From contig VSOD01000072.1 of NCBI GenBank assembly GCA_009774655.1, positions 2,138 to 13,458 on the forward strand: DNA of 11,321 bases. The letters are read 5' to 3'. This document shows, one piece after another, positions 1 through 6,092 of the stretch. This stretch comes from Lachnospiraceae bacterium. GTDB taxonomy: Bacteria; Bacillota_A; Clostridia; Lachnospirales; Lachnospiraceae. The notes beneath the pieces were generated by a model. The model worked only from the letters and a program-made list of their open reading frames with translations, ran no database searches and had not been told where the DNA came from. Both the position numbers and the translations under genes were made by a program. The stretch's first letter is position 1. Each line of letters begins with the position of its first letter.

Positions 1-148
1 AAACAGAACCATAAGCAGGCCGAAGCGCAAGAACAGGAAGCATATTCAGATCATAAAGAAGATACGGATGGAAAAACCGCAGGACGGTTACAGAGATCTG
101 GAAATCAAGAGGACAATCAAAAAATATCAGGAGGAAGCAAATGTCTAA
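1..148 (+). CDS. KOW-domain RNA-binding protein, C-terminal fragment
   Basis: An open frame enters from the left edge (first whole codon at base 2) and ends with TAA at 146-148, giving the last 48 residues of a protein. The tail is very basic: SRPKRKNRKHIQIIKK is followed by a short helix-like segment, DLEIKRTIKKYQEEANV. Clostridia commonly carry a small KOW-domain (ribosomal L14e-like) RNA-binding protein just before infA, whose C-terminus has the same KKK-RKH-x-Q-x-I-K pattern, so I assign this fragment to it from memory of the family and position. The KOW domain itself lies outside the window. The stop overlaps the infA start by 8 bases (ATGTCTAA), which suggests translational coupling. 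Frame 1 is also open across this stretch, but its composition is not protein-family-like and it runs 19 bases into infA. Confidence 0.72.
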   Translation, partial: NRTISRPKRKNRKHIQIIKKIRMEKPQDGYRDLEIKRTIKKYQEEANV

Positions 149-359
149 AGCTGATGTAATCGAAATTGAAGGAAAAGTGATCGAGAAATTACCCAATACC
201 ATGTTTCAGGTGGAACTGGAAAACGGTCATGTCGTGCTGGCGCATATAAGCGGCAAGCTCCGGCAGAATTTTATCCGCATATTGCCGGGCGATCGTGTGA
301 CGCTGGAACTGTCACCCTACGATCTTTCCAAGGGCAGGATCATCTGGCGTGATAAGTAA
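141..359 (+). CDS. infA: Translation initiation factor IF-1
   Basis: A 72-residue protein matching the usual length of bacterial IF-1, a single S1-type OB fold that binds the 30S A site during initiation. Recognisable blocks are IEIEGKVIEKLPNTMFQVEL (residues 8-27), HVVLAHISGKLRQNFIRILP (30-49) and GDRVTLELSPYDLSKGRIIW (50-69). The last residues are IIWRDK, where many homologues have ITYRYK or similar, a modest variation. The ATG at 141 follows a good ribosome binding site (CAGGAGGAAG, 129-138) and overlaps the stop of the KOW-protein gene. The gene stands at the usual place between that gene and rpmJ in the spc/alpha cluster. Confidence 0.97.
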   Translation: MSKADVIEIEGKVIEKLPNTMFQVELENGHVVLAHISGKLRQNFIRILPGDRVTLELSPYDLSKGRIIWRDK

Positions 360-377
360 GTTTATTTGAAAATAGCC

Positions 378-406
378 TTGCCAAATAAAGGGTTTGATGC
401 TATAAT
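378..406 (+). promoter_or_regulatory. Strong sigma-A promoter with extended -10 ahead of rpmJ
   Basis: TTGCCA (378-383), a 17-base spacer and TATAAT (401-406) form a near-consensus housekeeping promoter. TG at 398-399 adds an extended -10 (TGCTATAAT). Transcription should start near 412-414, leaving a short leader with AAAGGAGGG (425-433) before the rpmJ start at 440. It lies inside the infA-rpmJ spacer, so rpmJ and the downstream alpha-operon genes can be transcribed independently of the upstream spc operon. Confidence 0.85.
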
Positions 407-439
407 GTAAAACGGTCTTTTTTGAAAGGAGGGTTTGAG

Positions 440-553
440 ATGAAAGTCAGATCATCAGTAAAACCGATTTGCGAAAAATGCAAGATCATTAAAAGAAAAG
501 GAAAGATCAGAGTGATCTGTGAAAATCCGAAACACAAACAGGTACAAGGTTAA
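440..553 (+). CDS. rpmJ: 50S ribosomal protein bL36 (zinc-binding form)
   Basis: A 37-residue protein beginning MKVRSSVKPICEKCKIIKRK. It carries the bL36 zinc ribbon, with C11, C14, C27 and H32 as likely ligands, so this is the zinc-containing (C+) form. It is very basic, as expected for a protein embedded in 23S rRNA of the large subunit. The ATG at 440 follows the strong ribosome binding site AAAGGAGGG (425-433) with a 6-base gap, and the gene has its own promoter at 378-406. It sits between infA and rpsM, the standard location. Confidence 0.97.
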   Translation: MKVRSSVKPICEKCKIIKRKGKIRVICENPKHKQVQG

Positions 554-793
554 TCCCGAATATTGAACGTTTAATACGGGGTTCTTGCATGAGCGGCTGC
601 AGCACCGTTTTTTTCGCGTGTGCGGATAGAAGGCGGTACTGATCATTATATAGATTAGATGGAAGAGCCTTTCGGAGATTACTTTTTGATACCAGCGAAT
701 GTGTTTGGATAGATCGGAGCGCCTGATCCGATTGGGTAGAACCTACCCCAGTCAATTAGTATCATGTATGAAAAGAAAATGGAGGAAACGTAA
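554..793 (+). promoter_or_regulatory. Structured 240-base spacer/leader ahead of rpsM
   Basis: This rpmJ-rpsM spacer is long for an operon and has no convincing gene. It holds several potential RNA hairpins. One pairs CCCG 555-558 with CGGG 577-580 plus TATTGA 561-566 with TTAATA 571-576 (loop ACGT, AA bulge). A weaker one, CGG 594-596 with CCG 605-607, is directly followed by seven T (608-614). The third is ATCGGA 713-718 with TCCGAT 727-732. The fourth is GGGTAG 734-739 with CTACCC 743-748 (loop AAC). The last two sit shortly before the rpsM ribosome binding site (GGAGG, 781-785). An r-protein autoregulatory leader or attenuator is plausible because rpsM heads the S4-containing alpha operon, but that function is inferred. 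Confidence 0.4.
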
Positions 794-1162
794 ATGGCTC
801 GTATTGCAGGTGTTGACTTACCTAGAGAGAAACGTGTGGAAATTGGCCTGACTTATATCTACGGTATCGGCAGAGTAAGCGCCAATAAGATTCTGGAGGC
901 AGCGAATGTGAATCCGGACACCCGCGTCAGAGAACTGACTGACGATGAGGTAAAGAGACTTGCCGAGGTGATCGACAAAGATTACATGGTGGAAGGTGAC
1001 TTGAGAAGAGAGATCGCTCTGAACATCAAGCGTCTTCAGGAGATCGGCTGCTACAGAGGTATCCGTCACAGGAAGGGACTTCCGGTTCGCGGACAGAAGA
1101 CCAAGACGAATGCGAGAACGAGAAAAGGTCCTAAGAGAACAGTAGCAAACAAGAAGAAATAA
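794..1162 (+). CDS. rpsM: 30S ribosomal protein uS13
   Basis: A 122-residue protein matching bacterial uS13, which sits in the head of the small subunit and contacts the P-site tRNA and bridge B1. The N-terminal MARIAGVDLPREKRVEIGLT and the helix-turn segment YIYGIGRVSANKIL (21-34) are typical. So is the basic tail starting at GCYRGIRHRKGLPVRGQKTK (85-104) and continuing NARTRKGPKRT to a Lys-rich end. The ATG at 794 follows GGAGGAAACGTAA. It is the first gene of the alpha-operon set rpsM-rpsK-rpsD-rpoA-rplQ. Confidence 0.98.
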   Translation: MARIAGVDLPREKRVEIGLTYIYGIGRVSANKILEAANVNPDTRVRELTDDEVKRLAEVIDKDYMVEGDLRREIALNIKRLQEIGCYRGIRHRKGLPVRGQKTKTNARTRKGPKRTVANKKK

Positions 1163-1247
1163 TAAGGCTTCAGGATCACAGTTGATCAGAGCTTATGAAG
1201 TCGTGTAGTAACTTATCGTAGAAAGAGAGAAAGTAGGTTAGTTTATT

Positions 1248-1643
1248 ATGGCTAAAAAAGTTACCAAAAAAGTGACAAAAAAGCGTGTAAAGAAAAACGT
1301 TGAACGTGGACAGGCACATATCCAGTCTTCCTTTAACAATACGATCGTTACCCTGACAGATACAGAGGGTAATGCGTTGAGCTGGGCGAGTGCCGGTGGT
1401 CTTGGTTTTAGAGGTTCAAGGAAATCTACTCCCTATGCAGCACAGATGGCGGCAGAGACGGCTGCCAAGGCTGCTCTGATCCATGGATTGAAGACGGTGG
1501 ACGTTATGGTCAAAGGTCCCGGTTCGGGCCGTGAGGCAGCGATCCGCGCACTGCAGGCATGTGGTCTGGAGGTAACAAGTATCCGCGACGTGACTCCCGT
1601 ACCGCACAATGGATGCCGGCCGCCGAAGCGCCGCCGCGTATAA
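1248..1643 (+). CDS. rpsK: 30S ribosomal protein uS11
   Basis: A 131-residue protein matching uS11, a platform protein of the 30S subunit. Family signatures are HIQSSFNNTIVTLTD (24-38), the glycine-rich SAGGLGFRGSRKSTPYAAQ (48-66), VKGPGSGREAAIRAL (88-102) and the C-terminal DVTPVPHNGCRPPKRRRV (114-131). The N-terminus is an unusually repetitive lysine-rich stretch, KKVTKKVTKKRVKK (3-16), not needed for the core fold. The Shine-Dalgarno before ATG 1248 is weak: GAAAGAGAGAAAGTAGG (1221-1237), with only TAGG near the right distance, so initiation may rely on other features. The spacer from rpsM is 85 bases. A repeat element begins just after its stop codon. Confidence 0.97.
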   Translation: MAKKVTKKVTKKRVKKNVERGQAHIQSSFNNTIVTLTDTEGNALSWASAGGLGFRGSRKSTPYAAQMAAETAAKAALIHGLKTVDVMVKGPGSGREAAIRALQACGLEVTSIRDVTPVPHNGCRPPKRRRV

Positions 1644-1648
1644 CGAAC

Positions 1649-1689
1649 TATAGTAAACGACAGGTTGAGCATGATGTAAGTTTACTATA
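1649..1689. repeat. TATAGTAAACGACA-family inverted repeat, copy A
   Basis: TATAGTAAAC (1649-1658) and its exact reverse complement GTTTACTATA (1680-1689) flank a 21-base interior. The first 14 bases, TATAGTAAACGACA, are identical to those of the copies at 6094 and 10146. The interior (GGTTGAGCATGATG and so on) differs from the other two. The element starts only six bases after the rpsK stop and lies in the 136-base rpsK-rpsD spacer, so it is transcribed within the ribosomal protein operon and could form a stem-loop in the mRNA. No T-run follows, so it does not look like a terminator. Confidence 0.8.
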
Positions 1690-1779
1690 AGAGAATTTCC
1701 GGGTTTGGAAGAAGGTGCCGTCCCGGGCAGCGGAACAGAGGCACTGTAAACAAAATTATAGCGAGAGGAGCCGAATAAA

Positions 1780-2373
1780 ATGGCAGTAAACAGAGTACCG
1801 GTGTTAAAAAGATGCAGATCCCTTGATCTGGATCCCATATTTTTAGGATATGACAAGAAGTCCAACAGAACCTCGGCAAGAGCAGGCAGGAAGATCAGTG
1901 AGTACGGCCTGCAGCTGAGAGAGAAGCAGAAAGCTAAATTTATCTATGGCGTACTGGAGAAGCCTTTCAGAAATTATTACAAGAAGGCTGAGAGAATGAA
2001 GGGTATGACCGGTGAAAACCTTATGGTCATGCTGGAGAGCAGACTGGACAGCGTAGTGTTCAGAATGGGCTTCGCAAGAACAAGAAGAGAGGCAAGACAG
2101 ATCGTCGGCCACAAGCATTTCCTGGTAAACGGAAAGCCGGTTCAGATTCCTTCCTATCTGATCAAGGCGGGCGATGTGATCGAAGTAAGAGAGAAAGCAA
2201 GATCCCTGCAGAGATATAAGGATATCTTCGAGGTGACAGGCGGCAGACTTGTTCCGGAGTGGATCGAAGTAGATCAGGAGGCAATGAAAGGAACAGTCAA
2301 ATATCTTCCGACAAGAGAAATGATTGATGTTCCGGTTAACGAGATGCTTATCGTCGAGTTGTACTCCAAATAA
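1780..2373 (+). CDS. rpsD: 30S ribosomal protein uS4 (zinc-free form)
   Basis: A 197-residue protein matching uS4, a primary 16S rRNA-binding assembly protein that in several bacteria also represses its own operon. The N-terminal region runs from MAVNRVPVLKRCRSLDLDPI (1-20) to about residue 86. The S4 RNA-binding domain covers roughly 87-150, with SRLDSVVFRMGFARTRREAR (87-106) and HKHFLVNGKPVQIPSYLIKA (111-130). It has a single cysteine (C12) and lacks the cysteine cluster of zinc-binding uS4, so this is the C- form. The ATG at 1780 is preceded by AGAGGAG (1764-1770). rpsD in the rpsM-rpsK-rpsD-rpoA order resembles the E. coli alpha operon rather than B. subtilis, where rpsD stands apart. Confidence 0.97.
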   Translation: MAVNRVPVLKRCRSLDLDPIFLGYDKKSNRTSARAGRKISEYGLQLREKQKAKFIYGVLEKPFRNYYKKAERMKGMTGENLMVMLESRLDSVVFRMGFARTRREARQIVGHKHFLVNGKPVQIPSYLIKAGDVIEVREKARSLQRYKDIFEVTGGRLVPEWIEVDQEAMKGTVKYLPTREMIDVPVNEMLIVELYSK

Positions 2374-2386
2374 TAGCGTTGTTCGC

Positions 2387-2395
2387 AAAGGAGGG
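2387..2395 (+). promoter_or_regulatory. Ribosome binding site that fixes the rpoA GTG start
   Basis: AAAGGAGGG (2387-2395) lies 7 bases before GTG 2403. The upstream in-frame ATG at 2379 would add eight residues (MFAKEGIC) that no RpoA family member needs and would place this Shine-Dalgarno inside the coding region, so GTG 2403 is the supported start. Confidence 0.85.
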
Positions 2396-2402
2396 TATTT
2401 GC

Positions 2403-3362
2403 GTGTTTGATTTTGAGAGACCGAATATTGAGGTTGCAGAAATCTCAGAAGATAAGAAGTACGGTAAATTCGTAGTTGAGCCCTTAGAAAGAGGTTACGG
2501 AATTACGCTGGGTAATTCTCTTAGAAGAATTATGCTTTCTTCTTTGCCGGGTGCGGCAGTCAGCCAGGTTAAAATCGAAGGTGTATTACATGAATTCAGC
2601 TCCATTCCCGGCGTGAAGGAAGATGTTACTGAGATTATCATGAACATCAAGAGCCTTGCAATAAAGAATAGCAGCGATACCAATGAGCCTAAGACCGCGT
2701 ACATCGAGTATGAAGGAGAGGGCGTTGTCAGAGCGTCAGATATTCAGGTTGATCAGGATGTCGAGATACTGAATCCGGATTTAGTGATTGCAACGTTAAG
2801 CGGTAAAGATACGAAACTGTATATGGAATTGACGATTACCAGAGGCAGAGGCTATGTGAGTTCTGAGCGCAACAAGACAGAAGACCTGCCGATCGGTGTG
2901 ATCGCGGTGGATTCCATCTACACGCCTGTTGAGAGAGTTAATGTGACGGTAGAGAATACACGTGTCGGCCAGATCACGGACTTTGATAAGCTGACACTGG
3001 ATGTCTACACCAACGGCACACTGGAACCCGATGAGGCAGTCAGTCTTGCGGCCAAGGTACTGAGCGAACATCTGAATCTTTTCATCGATCTGTCTGAGAA
3101 TGCCAAGACCGCAGAGGTTATGGTAGAGAAAGAGGACGATGAGAAAGAGAAAGTGCTGGAGATGAGCATCGACGAGCTGGAGCTTTCAGTGCGTTCTTAT
3201 AACTGTTTGAAGAGAGCCGGTATCAATACGGTGGAAGAGCTGACAAACAAGACTTCCGAAGATATGATGAAGGTCCGTAATCTGGGCCGCAAGTCGCTGG
3301 AGGAAGTGTTGGCGAAGTTAAAAGAATTGGGCCTGCAGTTAAACCCCAGCGATGAGGTTTAA
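2403..3362 (+). CDS. rpoA: DNA-directed RNA polymerase subunit alpha
   Basis: Starting at GTG 2403 the product is 319 residues, normal for RpoA. The alpha subunit dimerises to seed RNA polymerase assembly, and its C-terminal domain contacts UP elements and activators. The N-terminal domain (about 1-228) shows FVVEPLERGYGITLGNSLRR (23-42), the dimerisation/beta-contact region, and VKIEGVLHEFSSIPGVKEDV (56-75). An acidic/basic linker, EKEDDEKEKV (242-251), leads to the C-terminal domain (about 255-312), with LSVRSYNCLKRAGINTVEEL (261-280) and NLGRKSLEE (293-301). Residues R264, N267, C268, G295, K297 and S298 correspond to the E. coli DNA-binding determinants R265, N268, C269, G296, K298 and S299. 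It lies 29 bases after rpsD. Confidence 0.98.
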   Translation: MFDFERPNIEVAEISEDKKYGKFVVEPLERGYGITLGNSLRRIMLSSLPGAAVSQVKIEGVLHEFSSIPGVKEDVTEIIMNIKSLAIKNSSDTNEPKTAYIEYEGEGVVRASDIQVDQDVEILNPDLVIATLSGKDTKLYMELTITRGRGYVSSERNKTEDLPIGVIAVDSIYTPVERVNVTVENTRVGQITDFDKLTLDVYTNGTLEPDEAVSLAAKVLSEHLNLFIDLSENAKTAEVMVEKEDDEKEKVLEMSIDELELSVRSYNCLKRAGINTVEELTNKTSEDMMKVRNLGRKSLEEVLAKLKELGLQLNPSDEV

Positions 3363-3396
3363 AGAGAAGCCCGATCCAACATAGAAGGCACAGAGG

Positions 3397-3473
3397 GTAA
3401 GTCCAAAGAGCGCCTCTGCGTCTGCTCATGAATGGAAACCATCAATGCATTCGGTAAGTAAGTCCAAAGCGCG
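3397..3473 (+). repeat. Direct repeat in the rpoA-rplQ spacer
   Basis: GTAAGTCCAAAGAGCG (3397-3412) recurs as GTAAGTCCAAAGCGCG (3458-3473), 15 of 16 bases identical with a 61-base period. Both lie in the 182-base non-coding spacer. No function is evident. It may be a small duplication or a repeated RNA-binding motif. Confidence 0.6.
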
Positions 3474-3496
3474 TGGCCGGATGTACACCATGAAGT

Positions 3497-3524
3497 GGGA
3501 GTAAACTCTCTGTAGAGAGCTCCC
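3497..3524 (+). promoter_or_regulatory. Hairpin just upstream of the rplQ ribosome binding site
   Basis: GGGAG (3497-3501) pairs with CTCCC (3520-3524), and CTCTC (3506-3510) pairs with GAGAG (3515-3519) around the tetraloop TGTA. A TAAA bulge (3502-3505) lies on the 5' side. The ten-base-pair stem ends seven bases before GAAAGGAG (3531-3538), so it could modulate rplQ translation or mark an RNA processing point. Function is not shown by the sequence. Confidence 0.45.
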
Positions 3525-3544
3525 CAGTGAGAAAGGAGCCTGTT

Positions 3545-4081
3545 ATGGCAAAATACAGAAAACTCGGCAGAACATCTGACCAGAGAAAAGCATTACTCAG
3601 AAGTCAGGTAACGGCACTTTTATACAACGGAAAGATCGTTACCACGGAAGCGAGAGCGAAGGAAGTCCGCAAGATTGCAGAGGGACTGATCGCGATGGCT
3701 GTCAAAGAGAAGGACAATTTTGAGAACGTCAAGGTTACCGCCAAGGTACCCCGCAAGGATAAGGACGGCAAGAGAGTCAAGGAAGTGGTAGACGGCAGGA
3801 AGGTTACCGTGTACGACAGCGTGGAGAAAGAGATCAAGAAGGATATGCCTTCCAGACTGCATGCCAGAAGACAGATGCTTAAGGTTTTATATCCTGTTAC
3901 GGAAGTGCCTTCCACACCGGCAGGCAGGAAGAGAGGCACCAGGGAAGTAGATCTGGTCGCAAAACTCTTCGACGAGTATGGAGCTAAATATGCAAGCCGC
4001 AACGGCGGTTATACAAGGATCATCAAGATCGGACCCCGTAAGGGAGACGCAGCAATGGAAGTTGTTCTTGAGCTGGTATAA
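3545..4081 (+). CDS. rplQ: 50S ribosomal protein bL17, long form
   Basis: ATG 3545 follows GAAAGGAG (3531-3538). The upstream in-frame GTG at 3527 precedes that site and is not supported. The 178-residue product begins with the bL17 signature MAKYRKLGRTSDQRKALLRS and continues to LLYNGKIVTTEARAKEVRKI (25-44). The C-terminal half includes RGTREVDLVAKLFDEYGAKY (130-149) and the bL17 ending GGYTRIIKIGPRKGDAAMEV (154-173). Typical bL17 is about 115-130 residues. The extra length is a charged insertion at roughly 60-100 (TAKVPRKDKDGKRVKEVVDG and following), in the middle of the fold. From memory, long bL17 forms occur in Lachnospiraceae. It is the last gene of the alpha operon, followed by a terminator. 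Confidence 0.95.
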   Translation: MAKYRKLGRTSDQRKALLRSQVTALLYNGKIVTTEARAKEVRKIAEGLIAMAVKEKDNFENVKVTAKVPRKDKDGKRVKEVVDGRKVTVYDSVEKEIKKDMPSRLHARRQMLKVLYPVTEVPSTPAGRKRGTREVDLVAKLFDEYGAKYASRNGGYTRIIKIGPRKGDAAMEVVLELV

Positions 4082-4104
4082 AGACGAGATGAAAACACAG
4101 GCAG

Positions 4105-4131
4105 GCCCCGCAGTTTTGCGGGGCTTCTTTG
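4105..4131 (+). terminator. Intrinsic terminator of the ribosomal protein operon
   Basis: GCCCCGCA (4105-4112), loop GTTT and TGCGGGGC (4117-4124) form a perfect 8-bp GC-rich stem. It is followed by the U-rich TTCTTTG and begins 24 bases after the rplQ stop. Confidence 0.92.
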
Positions 4132-4237
4132 TATCATGCATTCGGCCTGTTCCAAATCGCTTTCGGCGAAGAGAAACCAACTGTTACGAAATGGAAGTAA
4201 ATTTTTCAAATTTAGGGATGGATTTTATCTGTAAATA

Positions 4238-4246
4238 TGCTACAAT
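4238..4246 (+). promoter_or_regulatory. Probable extended -10 promoter of the chemoreceptor gene
   Basis: TGCTACAAT (4238-4246) is a good extended -10 element. At 16-17 bases upstream only weak -35 candidates exist (TGGATT 4219-4224 or ATGGAT 4218-4223), so recognition would rest mainly on the extended -10. It lies 46 bases before the start codon and after the rplQ terminator. Confidence 0.55.
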
Positions 4247-4291
4247 AGATATAGCTTTTTGACTAATAAGGGGCATTGGAGGAACAAGAAG

Positions 4292-5992
4292 ATGAAACTA
4301 AAACAGAAAATCTTATTGATCGCACTGATTCCGCTGCTGATACTCGGCGTGGCGATTACAGTGGTCAGCAATAAGAAGATCAACGATGCAATGAAAGTGA
4401 CCATTTCGGACGGTCTGCGCGGAACAGCGACGGCTGTACGATCTACCTTCAGAAAGATGAACAGTGAGCCATACACTCTGAACGAGAACAACGAACTGGT
4501 CAAGGGAGATTTTAATATTTCCCAACAGGTAGATCTGGCGGACGATATCAAGGAAGTATCGGATATTGACGTTTCAATCTATTTCGGCGATACCAGATAT
4601 ATGACTTCGGCCAAGGATGCGAGCGGCCAGAGAGTTCTGGGTACATTGTCGGATACTACGGTAAAGGATAATGTACTGGGACAGGGCAAAGAGTATTTTA
4701 CTGACAACGTACAGGTATCCGGCCAGCAGTATTTCGGTTATTATATTCCTTTGTTTGACTTTGAGACGGGTGAGACAGTCGGTATGGTCTTTGCCGGTAT
4801 GCAGAAGGAGATCGTTGATTCGCAGATCAGACAGATTACCATGATCATCGTTGCTCTGGCTGTTGTACTTATGATCTTCTGTGCAGTGCTCATTTTTATG
4901 ATTGTCGGCAAGATGTCGAAGAGACTGAGTATAGGCGTGAACGCTCTGGAAGAGGTGGCACAGGGCAAACTCAACTTCAAGTTTGATGATGATTCCCTGC
5001 GGCAGACAGACGAAGTCGGCGAGATCTGCAGGGCGATCAAGAAGCTGGAAGAGAACCTGTCGGATATCATTAAGAACGTGATTTCAGGAAGCAAGGAGCT
5101 TCTGGAAGCATCCGATAATCTGCGCAACAGAACGAGCATAACAAGCGAGCATGTTGAGCAGATGGAGAAGGCGGTCAATGAGATCGCGATCGGCGCCGGT
5201 TCCCAGGCTGAGGAGACACAGAGCGCGACAGAGAATATCATCCTGATGGGTAATATGATCGAGGAGGCAGCCGGTGAGCTGGATAACCTGAATCACAAGG
5301 CACGGAATCTGAAGGCAGGCGGTGAGGCTGTTATGGATGTAATCCGTGAACTTCAGGAGAGCAATGCCAAGACAGGTGAATCTATTGATATCATTTATGA
5401 ACAGACGAATGTTACCAATGAGTCTGCACAGAAGATCAAAGAAGCGACAGCGCTTATTACCAATATAGCAGAAGAGACGAATCTGCTTTCCCTGAATGCT
5501 TCCATCGAGGCGGCACGTGCGGGCGAGCAGGGTCGTGGTTTCGCAGTTGTTGCGGCACAGATACAGAAACTGGCAGAGCAGTCTAACGAATCGGCAAGAC
5601 AGATCGAGAGGATCATCCTTTCCCTGATCGAGGATTCTGACAAGTCCGTTATCACGATGAATGAAGTGAAAGAGATAATGGAACAGCAGAGCCAGAACGT
5701 AATGAAGACCAATGAGCAGGTTGCACAGCTGGTTGAGGAAGTAGAGCAGTCTATCGGTGTGATCGATGAAGTATCTGCCAAGACCGCCAAGATCAATGAA
5801 GCGAGAAGCAGTGTTGTTGATACCGTACAGAACCTGTCGGCGATCGCCGAGGAGAATGCGGCAAGTACAGAGGAGACATCCGCATCCGTAACAGAAATCA
5901 GCGGCATCATCAATGAGATCGCAGATGAGGCTCATGAGTTGAAGACCATCTCTAATCAGATGGATGAGACGATGTCGATGTTCGTATTATAA
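4292..5992 (+). CDS. Methyl-accepting chemotaxis protein with extracellular Cache-type sensor
   Basis: ATG 4292 follows TTGGAGGAA (4276-4284). The upstream in-frame TTG at 4259 lacks such a site. The 566-residue product has a transmembrane helix at about 7-26, an extracellular sensor (about 30-180), and a second helix at about 182-206 (MIIVALAVVLMIFCAVLIFM). A HAMP linker (about 205-260) and a long coiled-coil signalling domain follow. The conserved CheA/CheW-binding hairpin tip is at 393-420 (AEETNLLSLNASIEAARAGE then QGRGFAVVA). The sensor ends GYYIPLFDFETGETVGMVFA (149-168), typical of single-Cache (sCache_3-like) chemoreceptors; the ligand cannot be told. AENAASTEETSASVTEIS-type sequence near 519-536 contains probable methylation glutamates. 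There is no C-terminal CheR/CheB pentapeptide. It reports an external signal to the flagellar chemotaxis kinase; no other chemotaxis gene is nearby. Confidence 0.93.
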   Translation: MKLKQKILLIALIPLLILGVAITVVSNKKINDAMKVTISDGLRGTATAVRSTFRKMNSEPYTLNENNELVKGDFNISQQVDLADDIKEVSDIDVSIYFGDTRYMTSAKDASGQRVLGTLSDTTVKDNVLGQGKEYFTDNVQVSGQQYFGYYIPLFDFETGETVGMVFAGMQKEIVDSQIRQITMIIVALAVVLMIFCAVLIFMIVGKMSKRLSIGVNALEEVAQGKLNFKFDDDSLRQTDEVGEICRAIKKLEENLSDIIKNVISGSKELLEASDNLRNRTSITSEHVEQMEKAVNEIAIGAGSQAEETQSATENIILMGNMIEEAAGELDNLNHKARNLKAGGEAVMDVIRELQESNAKTGESIDIIYEQTNVTNESAQKIKEATALITNIAEETNLLSLNASIEAARAGEQGRGFAVVAAQIQKLAEQSNESARQIERIILSLIEDSDKSVITMNEVKEIMEQQSQNVMKTNEQVAQLVEEVEQSIGVIDEVSAKTAKINEARSSVVDTVQNLSAIAEENAASTEETSASVTEISGIINEIADEAHELKTISNQMDETMSMFVL

Positions 5993-6026
5993 TTACATCG
6001 TAGTTTGTGAATTGCATAACATAACG

Positions 6027-6060
6027 AAGGAGTACGCAGATGATGCGTACTCCTTTTTTT
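6027..6060 (+). terminator. Intrinsic terminator of the chemoreceptor gene
   Basis: AAGGAGTACGCA (6027-6038), loop GATGA and TGCGTACTCCTT (6044-6055) make a perfect 12-bp stem followed by an unbroken T run to 6060. Read on the other strand, the downstream bases (CGTTATG) are a poor U-tract, so it is chiefly a + strand terminator, though it may also slow transcription from the convergent peptidase gene. Confidence 0.95.
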
Positions 6061-6092
6061 AAATTACCATTTCCTGATCCGAAAATTTGATC

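Noticed and set aside
1..159. Frame 1 open reading to 159
   Set aside because: It would overlap infA by 19 bases and has no family-like features, whereas frame 2 gives the basic KOW-protein tail and a short start/stop overlap.
626..654. Possible promoter around TATATAGA before rpsM
   Set aside because: No -35-like hexamer at 16-18 bases and no extended -10; AT-rich patch only.
768..850. Mini open frame beginning ATG AAA AGA AAA just before rpsM
   Set aside because: It overlaps the rpsM ribosome binding site and start out of frame and lacks its own Shine-Dalgarno; most likely chance.
1649..1689. Copy A as an intrinsic terminator after rpsK
   Set aside because: The stem is AT-rich with a 21-base loop and has no following T-run, and essential co-operonic genes lie downstream.
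5084..5935. Large - strand open frame inside the chemoreceptor gene
   Set aside because: Its Leu/Arg/Cys-rich composition is the antisense of the coiled-coil coding sequence; the + strand frame contains the clear chemoreceptor hairpin.
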